Positions 1 through 12,040 are shown, counted from the first letter of the stretch. The stretch: 64,000 nucleotides of DNA from Mesodorylaimus sp. YZB2_4 (GCA_030248295.1 JASANH010000484.1:124001-188000), one strand, 5' to 3'. Translations and numbers: made by a program. Notes: generated by a model not told the origin, from the letters alone.

Positions 1-1099
1 CGAATGAAGAGAGCCTGGACCCGCAGGTCTTGCCGACCAGGTTGGACTGCTTGGGGCTCTAAAATTTTTAAATTAATCTATCATGTCCTGGTGCAACAGA
101 AAAGCCCGAAATTTGTATTCGGTATTGGTTTTGTTGTACAGTACTTAACATGCCACCATGATAGAATTTCCACTTCAATGTGCTCTCGCCTGTATTTTGA
201 AAGATGTAGCAAAAAAAATGCTTTTTTTCTCCTGCCTCTTTTGCAGACCGAAAAAAGCATTTTCACTTGGCAGATTCGTTGGGCGATGTTTGTAGATTAT
301 ACAAATATACAGTATAAATTTCTGCATCTGAGTGATCACAGAGACCAAGCTCAATTCAATTCTTCCAGATCATTTGTCCACTACTGTATGTTGGCCTCGC
401 TCGCTCGCACACAAAACCATTGTTATACATAGCAACCACTCGTAGATATTTCTTCGAAAGCTGTCTCTAGTGATCGTGAGCGATGCCTTCAACTTACGGG
501 TTCTGGTTTCGATGAACAGCGGGTGTCGCAGTCTCGCCCACTCTCAAAACTCGCTATGAATAAGCAGTAACCTAGCGGCAGATGTTTGAATTTTCAAACA
601 CTTGTTCTTGCATTTTATGAATTTTTATCAATGTAAAGAATTTACAAAGCCGCCCTGGGTCCTGGCTTGTGTCAATACTAGATTACGCAAAGCAATGCCC
701 GGACGGTGGCAAACCGGTCGCCTCTCTGTACACGAATATGTAATGGTTAAATTTCTGTTGAAAAGGCGGTACAAAAACAAATAGCTTTCATTCGCCGAAT
801 CACCCTGCCACCTACGAGCACTCATAGCTGCTAGGTCCAGGGTCAAAGAAGTGGTTTGGAGCTGAGTGAGCTAATCCGGACGCATTGACGTGGTCCGAGT
901 GGAAAACGGTTACAAGCTCTGCCTTGTTGCCTTGTTTGTTTGTTGTCCGCTTACGTCGAAACGCATTACCGCCAGTCCAACATCAAACTCGGTGACGCTT
1001 TTCGTTTGCAAATTGCTCCACCCGAATTCAGAGGTACACAGTAACTGTTCTGGCAGTACTGCTTTTCACAATCCAGAGCCGAAAATTGGCAGCACAGCG
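1..1099. other. No supported gene upstream of the Kunitz/lustrin gene
   Basis: Open frames here are short, have unremarkable composition and no good splice-site context, so I see no gene. The stretch contains three TACTGTA/TACAGTA words (near 137, 308 and 382), a word that is over-represented across the window. The promoter and 5' UTR of the following gene should lie near the right end, but I cannot point to a TATA box. Confidence 0.5.
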
Positions 1100-4000
1100 A
1101 TGTGGCGACATGATAAACTGAGACTGGTGTGCTTACTTGCAACTGTATCGATTTATTGGCCTCGGGTGTTTGGTAAGTAGTCGATTGTAAGACTTGTACA
1201 AATGTTTGGCATTGAACAAAGTTTCAGCATCGAGTGAAAAAGCAGCATGTGGAGGCGGTCTGACAGATAGCAACGACGTGCAGCGAGATTTAGAATGTGA
1301 GCAGACGAACGGGTAAGACGTCAAAACATAAAAGCTTGACTTCCGATTTCAGTGGCCGTCGAAAGAGGCATGTGTGCAAATGATCAGTTGCAAGTGCCTA
1401 AACCAGTTTTCTTTAAAAACACAGCGAGCAGTTTTCCTTGCAACATTTTTCTGCTCATGTTGATGTTTTCAGAACTGCTGTAATTTGCCCAGACGGATTG
1501 ATGTACGACTCTGCTTCGAGGAAATGTACTGAAAGAAAGTGGCGTAAAAAACATCAGAAAAGGCAAAGTGTGTAAATTGGCCGCATGGCGTTTCTGAGCA
1601 GTTTGCCTAATTTGCATTTCAACCTTATCAGCTGCCATCGTGGGCATCCCGTGTCAGGAAAACATCGACTGTCAGACGACGAGCGGCGGTGCTTACTGCG
1701 ATTCCACGAAGCGCTGCGATTGTCTTCCAGCCTACGTCAATATCAATAGCTACTGTTGGCAGAGTAAGAAGCACTTCCCAGATCACGAGAACTATCTTCC
1801 AGTTTTTAAATATGTACTTTCGAGGCACTGCGTGAAGGACTCACGATTTGTCATCGTTCAGATTCGAAGAAAAAACTTCACGAAAGTGAACAGAGTACAA
1901 AAGGGTTTTTCTTTAGAAAGCAATCCAGGTCAAGCTTGTTTATATTTGGAGCAGTGCACATCGGTCAGCCCGAACTCGTACTGTGGACCGGATGGATTGT
2001 GCCGGTGCAATAATAATCAGCCACCAACACCAACCGTCGATGGTCCGTTCTGTTTGATGCCTGGGGAATGCCCTACCAATGGACCCTTTTCCAAACTGAG
2101 AGATCAGACCACGGGATCGGATGTGGCCTGCCACACAGGTGGTGTGGGTGCGGCCAACTGCAAAGACAGCGACCTCTTGTCCAACGCTAACGAGGTAGTG
2201 TACAACTGTCTGTGCCCCAATCCGATTGGAACTGATCCCGAATTGGCCTGCCTGCACCCGGATGTGGTGATCAGTTATTGCTGCCCCGTCAGAGGTAAGG
2301 TCGCAGTTATCTGCATCCCTCTACAGCTTGTGCATTTCTGGGTGGCATTCATTTTAGGTATCGCCTGTATCCAACCGAGAAACGAAGGCACGTTTGCTGG
2401 TGGCTCGCCCAGCACTCGATGGTGGTATAATTCAGCAGCTGGAAACTGCGAATCGTTGGCTTATCGTGGGGCTGGTGGCAATGCAAACAACTTCCTTTCC
2501 AAGGCTCTGTGCGAGAGTTACTGCAAGACAAGTATGTTTTCCTTAACTGGTCTTCTGCCTACCTATTGTCACCGTGCGATTGTTGGCTTTAACAGACCTA
2601 CAGTACTAGGACCCAGAACTGATCCCTGGCCACTGGAGGGGTGACCGTCTTCGTTTAACAGCCTCACCTTATGTACCTACTTGGGGTACATCTGTACGTG
2701 CTATTCCTCACTTTGCAATTCTCACTGAATTATCTGCTTTAGCCTGTCCTCGTGGCCAGCCTATGACAACAGCGGGACTCGCAGGATTAGAAATTGCGAG
2801 ATGCTCAACAACTTGCACCGACGAAATTAATTTCTACTGCTATACCGAAGGTCGTAGTACATTTAGCATGTGCTGTCCTCGGCCTAGTAAGTCCATCAAA
2901 GTCGTTCCTGAGATTGGCATCTCTGATAGTCTCCTCCTCTCCTTGCTCAGAATTTATCTGTGGTCCAACTGGCGGCATTACTGGTACAGCCACAGCAGTG
3001 GCAGTGCCTGACGTGGGAGATGCTTCCTACAATGTGCCAAGTGTAACGAGGTTCTATTACGATGAGGCGACGCAGCAATGCCAGTCTTTTACGTATCGCG
3101 GATTCGGCGGCAGCTACAACAATTTCCAAAGCGACGCTGAATGCCGAGCTTTTTGTTCGTCCAGTAAGTCATTTAAGTTTTTGAGGGTTCTATATTCGAG
3201 AACAAATAAAGCTCCTTCGAATGAAATCTGTGAAGCATGCCATTTTTTGCATAATATCTATTTTAGCTGTTTGCGGCGCTGGTCAGCCACTTCGCGACAG
3301 TGGTGGGGCGGTGGTACAGTGCGGTGGATCCGGTTCGTCCATCTGCCCCACCAAGTATGAGTGCACAACAACTGGAGTCTGTTGTCCGACAGTCAGTAAG
3401 TTGACAGTGTCATGGCTAATTCCGTGAGGCACAGAAATGTAATTTGCAGATTTCGTGTGCAGTCAGCCCCAATCCATTGGAGGCTGTAGCAATTTTGCTG
3501 AACGCTGGTGGTTCAACCCAACAACGAGGAGCTGCGAGAAGTTTTTCTATTCGGGATGCCAAGGAAATTTTAACAATTTTGAAACCTATTTACGCTGCAC
3601 CACATTCTGCACTGCATCTGCTGGTCAGTGTTCTGATTGCACGCGCAGTGAATACAGCTCATGTGCCTACTTGTTTTTCAGCTAAGCCCAATTGCCCTCA
3701 GGGCGAAGCAGCCCGAGAATCTGGTGGAGTTAACTACATTGTATGCTCCGGAACTGGTGCCACTACGACCACCTGCCCTGCTGACTATTATTGCTATTAC
3801 GATGGCACTCGATACGGATGCTGCCCCACGAGAAGTAAGCACACTTAGACAAGGAGCTGTGTATGTTGGTTGGTATGCAATCTCGTCAGGGGCTTTGAAG
3901 TGTGTCACTATCCTTCTGCTTGTAGCCAAAACTTGCTCCGTTGATGCCATGGACCCAGGCACCTCTTGTATCACTCAAGTCACCCGATGGTACTACAATT

Positions 4001-6733
4001 CCCAAACCCGGCTGTGCGAAATATTCACATACAATGGGTGCGATGGTAACTCGAACAACTTTCCCACAAAGATCGATTGCCAAGACTACTGCGGAGTTGG
4101 AGGTATGAGCTGGGGGGGGGGGGGGGGGGGGGAGGGGGTCAAACTACTTGAGTGCACTGCTGTATGCTGTGCGTTTAGGTTGCCCCGAAGGCGGTGAACC
4201 GTTCAGGGACACGTTCAATGGCCAGTACAGGGTTTGTGGAACAGTTGGCGCTGACTGTCCAAACGGGTATACGTGCAGCGTGGTAACACTTGGAACGACT
4301 CAACGATATAACTACTGCTGCCCGACCAGATGTAAGGAGGGATTGACGAATAACAGTTTCGACTTGCTGTGCAGCCCGCCCATATTTCAGCCTTTATCTG
4401 CTCACTCGGCCAAGATCAAGGAACACGATGTGGAACAACTACCTTGAACAGGTACTTTTTCAATGTCGCCACCAGAGCGTGCGAAATGTTCACTTACAAT
4501 GGATGCGGTGGAAATCGAAATAACTTCAACACCATAGACCAGTGTTACGCTTACTGTAATTCGGCAGGTAACGACTGCATGATATGGTTTCAGTGCGGGT
4601 CCCTAGTTCGGCTGTTTCAGGTTGCCCAGCGGGAACAGTGGCTTTACAAACTGTTGGTGGCCGGACAGTAACTTCTTGCAATGCCAATGCCCCTAATAGT
4701 TGTCCCACTGGGTACAACTGCGCCTTATCAACAGTTCTGCAACAAGGAATTTGTTGCGGCAGCAATGCACCTCCCGGTTCGTGCCCTGCTGGACAACGTG
4801 AGTGCCCCTTTCACTTTCTCGAGAGTTTTTTTCGTGATTATTTCCTCTTCAGTTGCCTACATGGATTCGTTCAATGGATCGCCACTGCAGTGCCAGCCCA
4901 ACGTGGATAGCTCATGCCCGAATGGAATATTCTGCCAGTTCAGTCCTTCCTTGCAGAATTCCTTTTGCTGTACTTCAACTACTGGTAAGCTCTGGTCTCG
5001 CTGGGGTATGTGAACACATTTCGCACTGCCTGCTCGCATTAGCTCAATGCCCGCAAGGCGGAACCCCGTTCGTGGAGACAGTGGGTGGGCCCGCTCGTCA
5101 ATGCACGCCGGGTTTGCCCAACGCCTGCCCGACTGGATACAATTGTCAATCGACGACGGTGGTTGTTGGCAGTGTGACATCCGCCACTGGCTACTGCTGC
5201 GGTCAAACCAGTAAGCAAGGATTCTTGAAATTGTTCAATGCAAAGAAAACATTTTCCTACTTAATGTCATGTTTAATCTTGGTTTACAGACGTTTGCGGC
5301 ACCGGCTACGCCCCGTACTATGTCAACAACCAGGCCGTGCCCTGTGTCCCTGGCCAAGTACTCTCCTCGTGCGTGGCACCGTTCACGTGTCGGTTGAATG
5401 TCTTGAACTCACAAAGTTATTGTTGCGTACTCTCCACTCAATGTAAGTCAAAAAAAGAACAACAAAACTTGACAGCCCATTTTCTAAAAGTGTTTACAAC
5501 TTTTTAACCAACTTTACTTTTCAAGTGACCCCCGTATGCGCAGCTGGAAAGGAGGCTTATGTTGTACAAGGAGCGCCGACGTTGTGCACTCAGACTTCGC
5601 CCAGCACTGGATGTCCTGCTGGATACACGTGCGACCTATACGCGGCCAGTGGCAGTTTCTATTGCTGTCGTTTCGGTGGCACTGTGACAATAGGACCACA
5701 GCCTGGAACAAGTGAGCAACTAAGCACAATCCACTCGCTTGTTTCTGTACCCATGGCTTGTGTCTAGGTTGCCCCGCTGGATTTAACTTGCTCCAGCCAA
5801 TTCAAACGTGCAGCCCCGGCCAGATCAACAGCTGTCCAGCAAACTACTTTTGTAATTATGATTCTGCGAACTTAAGATATGTCTGCTGCGGAAGTGGCGT
5901 CGTGCCGCCGCAACAGCAAAATCCGTGTGCACCAAACAATGGCCAGGCTTACATCAGTCCAGTCACCCAGCAAGCTCAGCTGTGCGCGTTGGGTGGCGGA
6001 GCCACTGGATGTCCAGTCGGCTATTCTTGCGCTTATTCTTCTGTGCTGAGAAATTACTATTGCTGCTCGAGAGGGCAGGTACAGCCCGCAGGTCAGGGTT
6101 TATCCTTACTTTTACTACCTCATAGCAGCCCGCTGACACACTTGCTATATAATTTCAGCGCAGTGCCCAGCTCCTCTGGTCGCCGCCATAACAGCAGGCG
6201 GTCAAGCTCAGACCTGCGTGATTGGTTTGAGCACATGTCCTGCAGGTTACGCATGCACAACTGGTACCGGCGGAACAGCTTTGTGTTGTGGTCGTGGAGG
6301 TGTGGTGCCTGGAGTAGCAACTGATCGTAAGGCATTTCTGATTTCCCATCTCGACTATCCCAAGCCCAAATTTGCTTCTAGCTTACGGCTGCCCCACTGG
6401 CAATGCTTACCTCTATCCCGGCACACGGACTCCATTGTCCTGTACCCTCAACGGTCCCGCGTGCCCTCTCGGCTACACATGCCAGCGTTCGAGCAGAGCC
6501 AACGCCTTCCAATGCTGCTCAGGCATACGGGGAACGGACGCTGGAAACCCCGTTCAGCCTCAACCATCAAGTGGTAAGGGTCTTGTGTTTTGATAAAATA
6601 GTAGGCGCTGTTTAAAATTTCTATTTTTCTAGCCCAACTGTCTTCTGGTCGACGAAGCTGCACAAGCAACTGGGATTGTCGCGACGGGAGTGGGAATGTG
6701 AGGCTTTGTTTGAACCGATACTGTCTCATGTAG
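1100..6733 (+). CDS. Secreted Kunitz/lustrin multidomain protein, 23 exons, about 1277 aa
   Basis: Exons by GT-AG junctions: 1100-1172, 1228-1312, 1473-1543, 1632-1763, 1917-2294, 2358-2531, 2743-2886, 2951-3163, 3267-3395, 3450-3623, 3682-3834, 3926-4102, 4179-4331, 4391-4567, 4621-4797, 4853-4984, 5043-5210, 5290-5442, 5526-5711, 5768-6091, 6159-6326, 6382-6573, 6633-6733. The frame stays open throughout. A signal peptide (MWRHDKLRLVCLLATVSIYW) comes first, then an EB-like cysteine-rich region to about residue 246. Five Kunitz domains follow (about 250-302, 354-421, 470-520, 578-630, 687-742), the first four each followed by a lustrin-type Cys module; a run of about nine more lustrin modules ends the protein. 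Kunitz 3-5 have all six cysteines; Kunitz 1 and 2 lack the second and fourth. Nematodes have families of Kunitz/lustrin secreted proteins, thought to act in cuticle or protease control; the target here is unknown. Nearly all introns are phase 1, so modules are symmetrical exons. The first three exons are the least certain. Confidence 0.88.
4112..4132 (+). repeat. G homopolymer tract (21 nt) in intron 12
   Basis: An uninterrupted run of 21 G lies in the intron between the fourth Kunitz exon and the next lustrin exon. Comparable runs occur at 13165-13178, 14238-14255, 16748-16766, 19320-19334 and 53990-54000. Such tracts can form G-quadruplexes and are unstable in replication; the length shown may vary between individuals or reads. 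Confidence 0.9.
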
Positions 6734-7025
6734 ATGAGCCTGCTGAGTACATAAAGGATTCTGCAATAGTATTTTCATGATTATAAATAGGGAGCGTAAA
6801 CAGAAAGTGATGTTTGCCTGCAACTCATGCTGTGCCATAGACGTGCATTTACGGCGGACACGCCAGCTCACTTGTGTTTCTGTTCAATGAATACAACAGC
6901 AAGGCGTGTTCGTTGCTCGATGGCCGGATAGAAGAGTACCTACCACTACCATCCAAGCACGGCACAAAACAAGGCAGAAACAGAACCAACCCATCAGAGG
7001 AATAATTAAGCTGGTGTTTTGAAAC

Positions 7026-7031
7026 AATAAA
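7026..7031 (+). terminator. Candidate poly(A) signal of the Kunitz/lustrin gene
   Basis: AATAAA lies 293 bp past the stop at 6733 and about 100 bp before the start codon of the next gene on the same strand. It is the only canonical signal I noticed between the two genes. An acceptor-like pyrimidine-plus-CAG sequence follows at about 7061-7076. Confidence 0.4.
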
Positions 7032-7128
7032 TAGTTCGTCTAGACGTCGTCCACCCTCAGAACTCCCTTCATACAGTCATAGTACTCGGCGGATGCGACT
7101 GAAATTCGAGCGTCTATACTACTGAAGG

Positions 7129-9431
7129 ATGTGGTGCATGGCTTCGCCACTTTCGGCTTTCTTTTTCGTCGCTTTTACGAGCAGTAAGACTTTCTAATTG
7201 TCTCCTTGTCAGTCATGTAAAAAATAAGTAAAACTGCAGGCACCGTCGGCTCATTTCCAGCCAAAAACTACACAAATGAACAGTTGACTGGAGGTGAGGA
7301 AATGTGGTCTCTCAGATTTTGTCATTATCTCTAGCTCTTTAATTTTAGACGATATCCGGTACTCCAAGGTATTTCCAGCTTCTTATCAGAAATGCTTTCT
7401 TGATAATTACCGGCTTGTTTCAGCACCGCAATGCTCAGAAAACCGCTGATCGATGGCCAAATGCCCAAGTGCCCTTTGCCTTTGATCCTAAGTTGCGTAA
7501 GTGCCTCTTGCTATATTGGGTGACACGATGAAAGGAGCGCATTATGCTATTGCTATACAAGGGTTTCTTATTACAGCTTCTGATCGGATAAAAGCAATCA
7601 AGGATGCCATCGAAGCTTACAACAAATATACTTGCATACGGTTCATTCCGAAAACAGCGAGTCATCGCGACTATGTTATATTTATGGACGGTGGTGGCGG
7701 CAGGTATAATAATGTTATTTAGGCAAAAAATAAATTTCTGCTTTAGTTATGGCGGGGGTGGTAAGTCTGATTGTGTGCTGCAGCCAGTGCTGATTCCAGG
7801 ACTCTGGTCTGTTATGCGGTATGTAACTAAAGCCACCAGGCAAATATCCATATGGCCCAGTGCTCTGGTGTCTCACCACGTGAAAGGGGGTATTGCCTCA
7901 GGATACGGCATCAGATGGGCGAATGTCAGGAGGTCTGTACATGCCAGTTGAGAAGCTGCTTTCAGTTAGAAGACATGGGGCTCAATCGTAGAATGCAGCA
8001 CGCAATAATTGATCATTTCTGAACCACTGCCAAATCCAGGCCAATAAAGTGTCACAAGTAAAAGAGTTTTTATGCGCAGTGTCTACATTTTACGACTCCC
8101 TTTGGAATTTTTATAAGCTTCCTGCACATCCCTTCGACTCATACCACCACACTGCACCTCACAGCATATTACAGCATGCTCTGCAGGATCACTGGGACTT
8201 GTGCGCATAGCAAGTGCCTTCAGTAATTTAAGAAAACCTGTAAAAAGTGGCTGGCACGGCTGCTCTCTTGAAACTGATTCAGCTGGATGTGGTCGTGTTT
8301 TAGTTGTTATTCGTACGTCGGTCGTCAGGGGGGATGGCAGGAAGTTAGTATCGGCGACGGCTGCCATTACCAAATTGGCATTATAATTCACGAAATGGCG
8401 CACGCCTTGGGGTTCTTACATGAACATAACAGGTCTGACGTGGGTAAGAAAGGAGAATATCGATCACATGTGGTTTTATGTTCCAGACCAGATCGCGATC
8501 AATACGTCACTGTTCGATTTGATAGAATAGATGAGTGTAAGTGGCCGTCTTCAGAACTACGAGAGGGATTCTGGCATTAATTCTGACAAGCAAAACTTTT
8601 GATTGGTCCATGAGCTTCTCACACGGCCAAGGGTGGAATAGTCGAATTGTATTTTCAGCCAATAGTTTGTTTTCTTTCCAGTCAGGAAGTCAAACTTCAG
8701 GAAAAACACAGATGGGACGGTTGATCTATACGACTTACGCTATGACTACCTGTCGATGTTGCACTACGGAAGGGGATACTTCAGTGCTTCGGGTGCTGAC
8801 ACCATAGTCACTACTGACTCGAAGTACGTTTGCCGTAACACAATCACAGGTGATTTACAAAAGATCAAAGTCTTATGAGTGCTGTGTGCAACATGCGTGC
8901 ATAATCTGTCAAACTAACTGGTCACTGCTTCATAGAAGTCCATGACGATACCCTCTTAGATTCCAAGACAAGATTGGCCAGCGAAGTAACTTCAGTATCT
9001 GCGATCTGGAGAAAATCAATCGACATTACGGGTGCTCAAAATATTATAATCCATCCAACCCCTGCAGTAAAAGTGAATCGCCGACTCCAACGCCACGTCT
9101 ACTTTCGACTTCACCAGCACATCCACCATCAGCTAAAGCTATGTCTACGACAACAGAGCTGCCATGCGAGGACGATCCTGGCTTTCCTCTATGCAAGTTT
9201 GCCAAAGACAATGCGGGCATATGCGATCGATTGCCTGGAGCATTTTTATTGCGATGTAGAAAGTCATGCAATAATTGCAATAACACGAAATGTTTTGACA
9301 GCAAATTGTATGCAAGAATATGCGAAATGAGGGACTATTTTAGGAGGTTCTCATGCAGTGACGGGTCTGGACCCGGTAGGGCTCTGGCTATGTTTTGTCC
9401 CTTGTCGTGTGGTGCTTGTAAGGAATTGTAG
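7129..9431 (+). CDS. Astacin-family (M12A) metalloprotease with two ShKT domains, 373 aa
   Basis: Secreted zinc endopeptidase of the nematode NAS type. Exons: 7129-7183, 7240-7293, 7349-7368, 7424-7496, 7577-7703, 8304-8432, 8487-8536, 8682-8823, 8960-9431. A signal peptide is followed by a short propeptide with a TGD motif, which fits the astacin aspartate switch, then the catalytic domain. The zinc site [13 protein letters not shown] has ligands H139, H143 and H149 and catalytic E140. The Met-turn is SMLHYG (M195) with the Tyr ligand Y198, and the domain ends near INRHYGC. A Pro/Ser/Thr linker leads to two six-Cys ShKT domains (about 286-323 and 328-370), often used for substrate targeting. 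All key residues are present, so it should be active. The donor at 8433 (GTCTGA) is weak but is the one that restores the conserved [10 protein letters not shown] stretch. Related proteins act in moulting, hatching or digestion; the role here is unknown. Confidence 0.92.
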
Positions 9432-9952
9432 ACTTGTATAAATTACTTCATTGTTGAGGCTGTTTGATCGCCCTTTCGAATGCGAGCCAAATTTAGAGCC
9501 CTCACAAACGACGGAGCCAGATAAATGCATGAAATACGACTGCAGTATCCTAGACCTCTATCGCCCTTAGGCAACAACCAGCCTTTGAATGCGTGCTCTG
9601 TGCAACTCTTTGCATCAAGTGGTCATACTGTAAGACAGATCTACTGTCTCACGGAAATGGTATCCAGCCAGCAGGAAAAGCTGATCTTACTAAAGATTTC
9701 TCATATATAGATTAGCTGCCACAAGACTTTCAACACAGATTGGACCATTGGACACAGATGAGAAAAGGGGCATCTGGCTCCCAAAATCGAAATCCCGCTG
9801 TTTCATCTTATAGAAACCTCTGTTTTTTCTTTGCAGCCTACCTGAAAAGCTTCCCTCACTTTTGGGGTTTGTAAAAGGTAAATTATTCACTTGTTTCGCC
9901 GAGTTTCTTATCGTACTCGCGTTTTTCATTCCTAAACATGGCGACAATCCAA
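9432..9952. other. Intergenic, no gene seen
   Basis: This is the convergent gap between the astacin gene (+) and the FAD oxidase gene (-). Short open frames on both strands have no domain or splice support. It should hold the 3' UTRs of both genes. Confidence 0.5.
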
Positions 9953-9958
9953 TTTATT
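9953..9958 (-). terminator. Candidate poly(A) signal of the FAD oxidase gene
   Basis: The minus strand reads AATAAA here, about 91 bp beyond the stop codon at 10049, a normal 3' UTR distance for compact invertebrate genes. Confidence 0.5.
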
Positions 9959-10048
9959 TCATTAAACATCATCATACGGGTACCGTGTGTAGATCAATAG
10001 CACTACCTAAATAGCTCGTCTCTCCTGATTCGACCCATTTCCGCAATC

Positions 10049-12040
10049 TTACGAGATTTCTATCGATTGTCGATGTCTGAACACATTCAGTGGATCCCAT
10101 TTTTTCTTCACCTCTTTCAACCGTGCGTAATTTCCTTTGTAGTACAGATGCTGCCAATCGACCAGATCCCGATTGGGGTAATTCGCAAAGCACCCATCCA
10201 TCACATCGTCTGGTTTCGGACCTTTAGCTCCATACATCGCCGAGAAGAAATCTTCCAACCATTTGTTATGCGTGTTTTTCTCTTCAGCGTTTTTCCAAAT
10301 CACTCCATACTGCATTTTGATCTTTGCAGTTCTATGCGGGTATGCTGTATCATTTTCCTCTTTCTTGCTTACTGCGCATCCAAATCCTCGTATCTGGACT
10401 TGGCCTTCGTGAATATCCAATTTTGGATCGGTCATATATCGCCAGAGTGCCTTAATTTGATGCGGGGGCATGGGACCGACCATGTACGCCGAGTTGCGAG
10501 TGTAGGAATAGTCGCGATCTGCGGGAGCGACCGAATATCCAGTGGTGTACATAAATCTGAAACATATAGGTTACGTGGTGTCACTGGTACAAGAGGATAT
10601 ATTTCCACAACGCTGACTAGTTTTCTGAAGTGAGCAAAATGTAGGGAAACTTAAAAAAGTTTCATCCAACCCGAACTTTTCCTGTGCACATCGCCGAAGC
10701 ACTTCACACAGCGCCCCAACCCTTCTCCTTGGTAATATGAGTGGTTTCGTTTCCTGATTTCTCAGCATACTGCATGGGCTTGTCGTCCAAGCGAAAATGG
10801 GGTGGGAAAAGAAACCACACACAGGACAAGGACACGTTTACATTTTCCTCAAGCAGTGCATGAGAGAATTGCTGTTCTGTGCACATTTTCAAATTTCAAA
10901 CCCAAGGCCTCTCGCCAGCGACATAACGCAGATATTTGGCCTCTTCTACCTGTGACAATAGGCTTAGAAATCGACTTACTGATAAAAGCTGGAACGCTCA
11001 CAGGTGAAATTTTCGATTGGAAGCTGGATGAAATCCAGTAACGTTCTCGCCATTGCATCGCTGTCACCGTAGACGATGACCGACATTTCAAAGAGTCCTG
11101 TTTTTCTTTTTTTATACAGATTTAAGTCAGTAAACAGATCGCAGTATTTGCTATCGACGTCGCTGTTATTCAAGTAAAATTTGACATACTTGTCCAAAAT
11201 GTCAGTAAATTTTTTTTCAGAAATTTCACTTCCCAACTGAAATAACCCATAATATTTTATTACTAATGGCGGTGGAGTGGGCAAATTTTTGAAACCGATT
11301 TTTGTAACTATACCAAAATTTTGACTTCCTCCACCCCTCAAAGCCCAAAACAAATCCTTGTCTGCCTGGGAAGTGGAATTTTTGCCGACTGTCACCAGTT
11401 CAACAGACTTATCTTTTTTGACTCGTATAATTTCAATTTGATCCACATAATCGATAAGCAGTCCATGTTTTCTGGAGAGATACCCATAGCCACCACCCAT
11501 CACCAGCCCATTAACAGACACGTCATGACACACACTGACTGGTGCAATCAGCCCAAAGTCTTTCCACAGTAGGTCGTTCAAATGAACTGCCCTGAGACCA
11601 GGCTGCACCCAGATAGTGCCATTCGTCGTGTTATCTTTTCCTTCCCGCCACAGCCTGGTCATTCCAGTCAAATCAAAGAGGACCCCTCCTGGATTTTCCG
11701 TCCAGAAATCCTCGTAGCAATGGCCACCAGAGCGGACGGTTGGCCGAAGGTCGTGCTTGATAGTTTCCCGCAGAAGATCATGTACTTGATCGGTCTGTTT
11801 GGGTCTGACGATTATGGCTGCGTTGGAAAATAATTTGAAATTATTGGCATGTCTCCCAACTTCGTCGTAACGGGGATCATCCGATTGAATCGTGGGTGCA
11901 TAACTTTCGAAGACGTCGAGTGAGAAATTGTTTTTGGTGAGCATTACCGAAAAGAATTTGCTGCTGCACGCATTTGATTGGTTTTGAGAATATGCAAACG
12001 TAAGGGGCATAAAACACAGGAAAATACTGCTAAGGATCAT
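10049..12040 (-). CDS. Secreted berberine-bridge-enzyme-like FAD-linked oxidase, 522 aa
   Basis: Two exons on the minus strand (12040-10980 and 10556-10049) join in phase 2 across a 423-bp GT-AG intron. A signal peptide (about residues 1-17) precedes a PCMH-type FAD-binding domain. The RSGGHCYEDFW motif places His107 at the 8-alpha-histidyl FAD attachment site. Cys171, in SVCHDVSVNGLVMGGGYG, sits where BBE-type enzymes attach FAD through a second, cysteinyl bond, so a bicovalent flavin is likely. The C-terminal BBE domain is complete, with DWQHLYYKGNYARLKEVKKKWDP before the end. Length is normal for the family (about 480-550). Members oxidise sugars, alkaloids or other alcohols using oxygen; the substrate here cannot be told. 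The family is typical of bacteria, fungi and plants and sparse in animals, so horizontal acquisition followed by intron gain is possible. The spliced frame is intact, so it is not an obvious pseudogene. Confidence 0.9.

Noticed and set aside
4..432. 142-codon plus-strand frame at the left edge
   Set aside because: Composition and lack of any domain or splice signal make it likely chance.
1352..1381. Extra exon in the Kunitz/lustrin gene after an acceptor-like ATTTCAG
   Set aside because: In the incoming phase it hits a stop after ten codons. Splicing 1312 to 1473 keeps the cysteine pattern and the frame.
7747..7760. 14-nt microexon in the astacin gene
   Set aside because: It has acceptor and donor sequences, but joining 7703 straight to 8304 restores the conserved [10 protein letters not shown] segment in frame, so the microexon is not needed.
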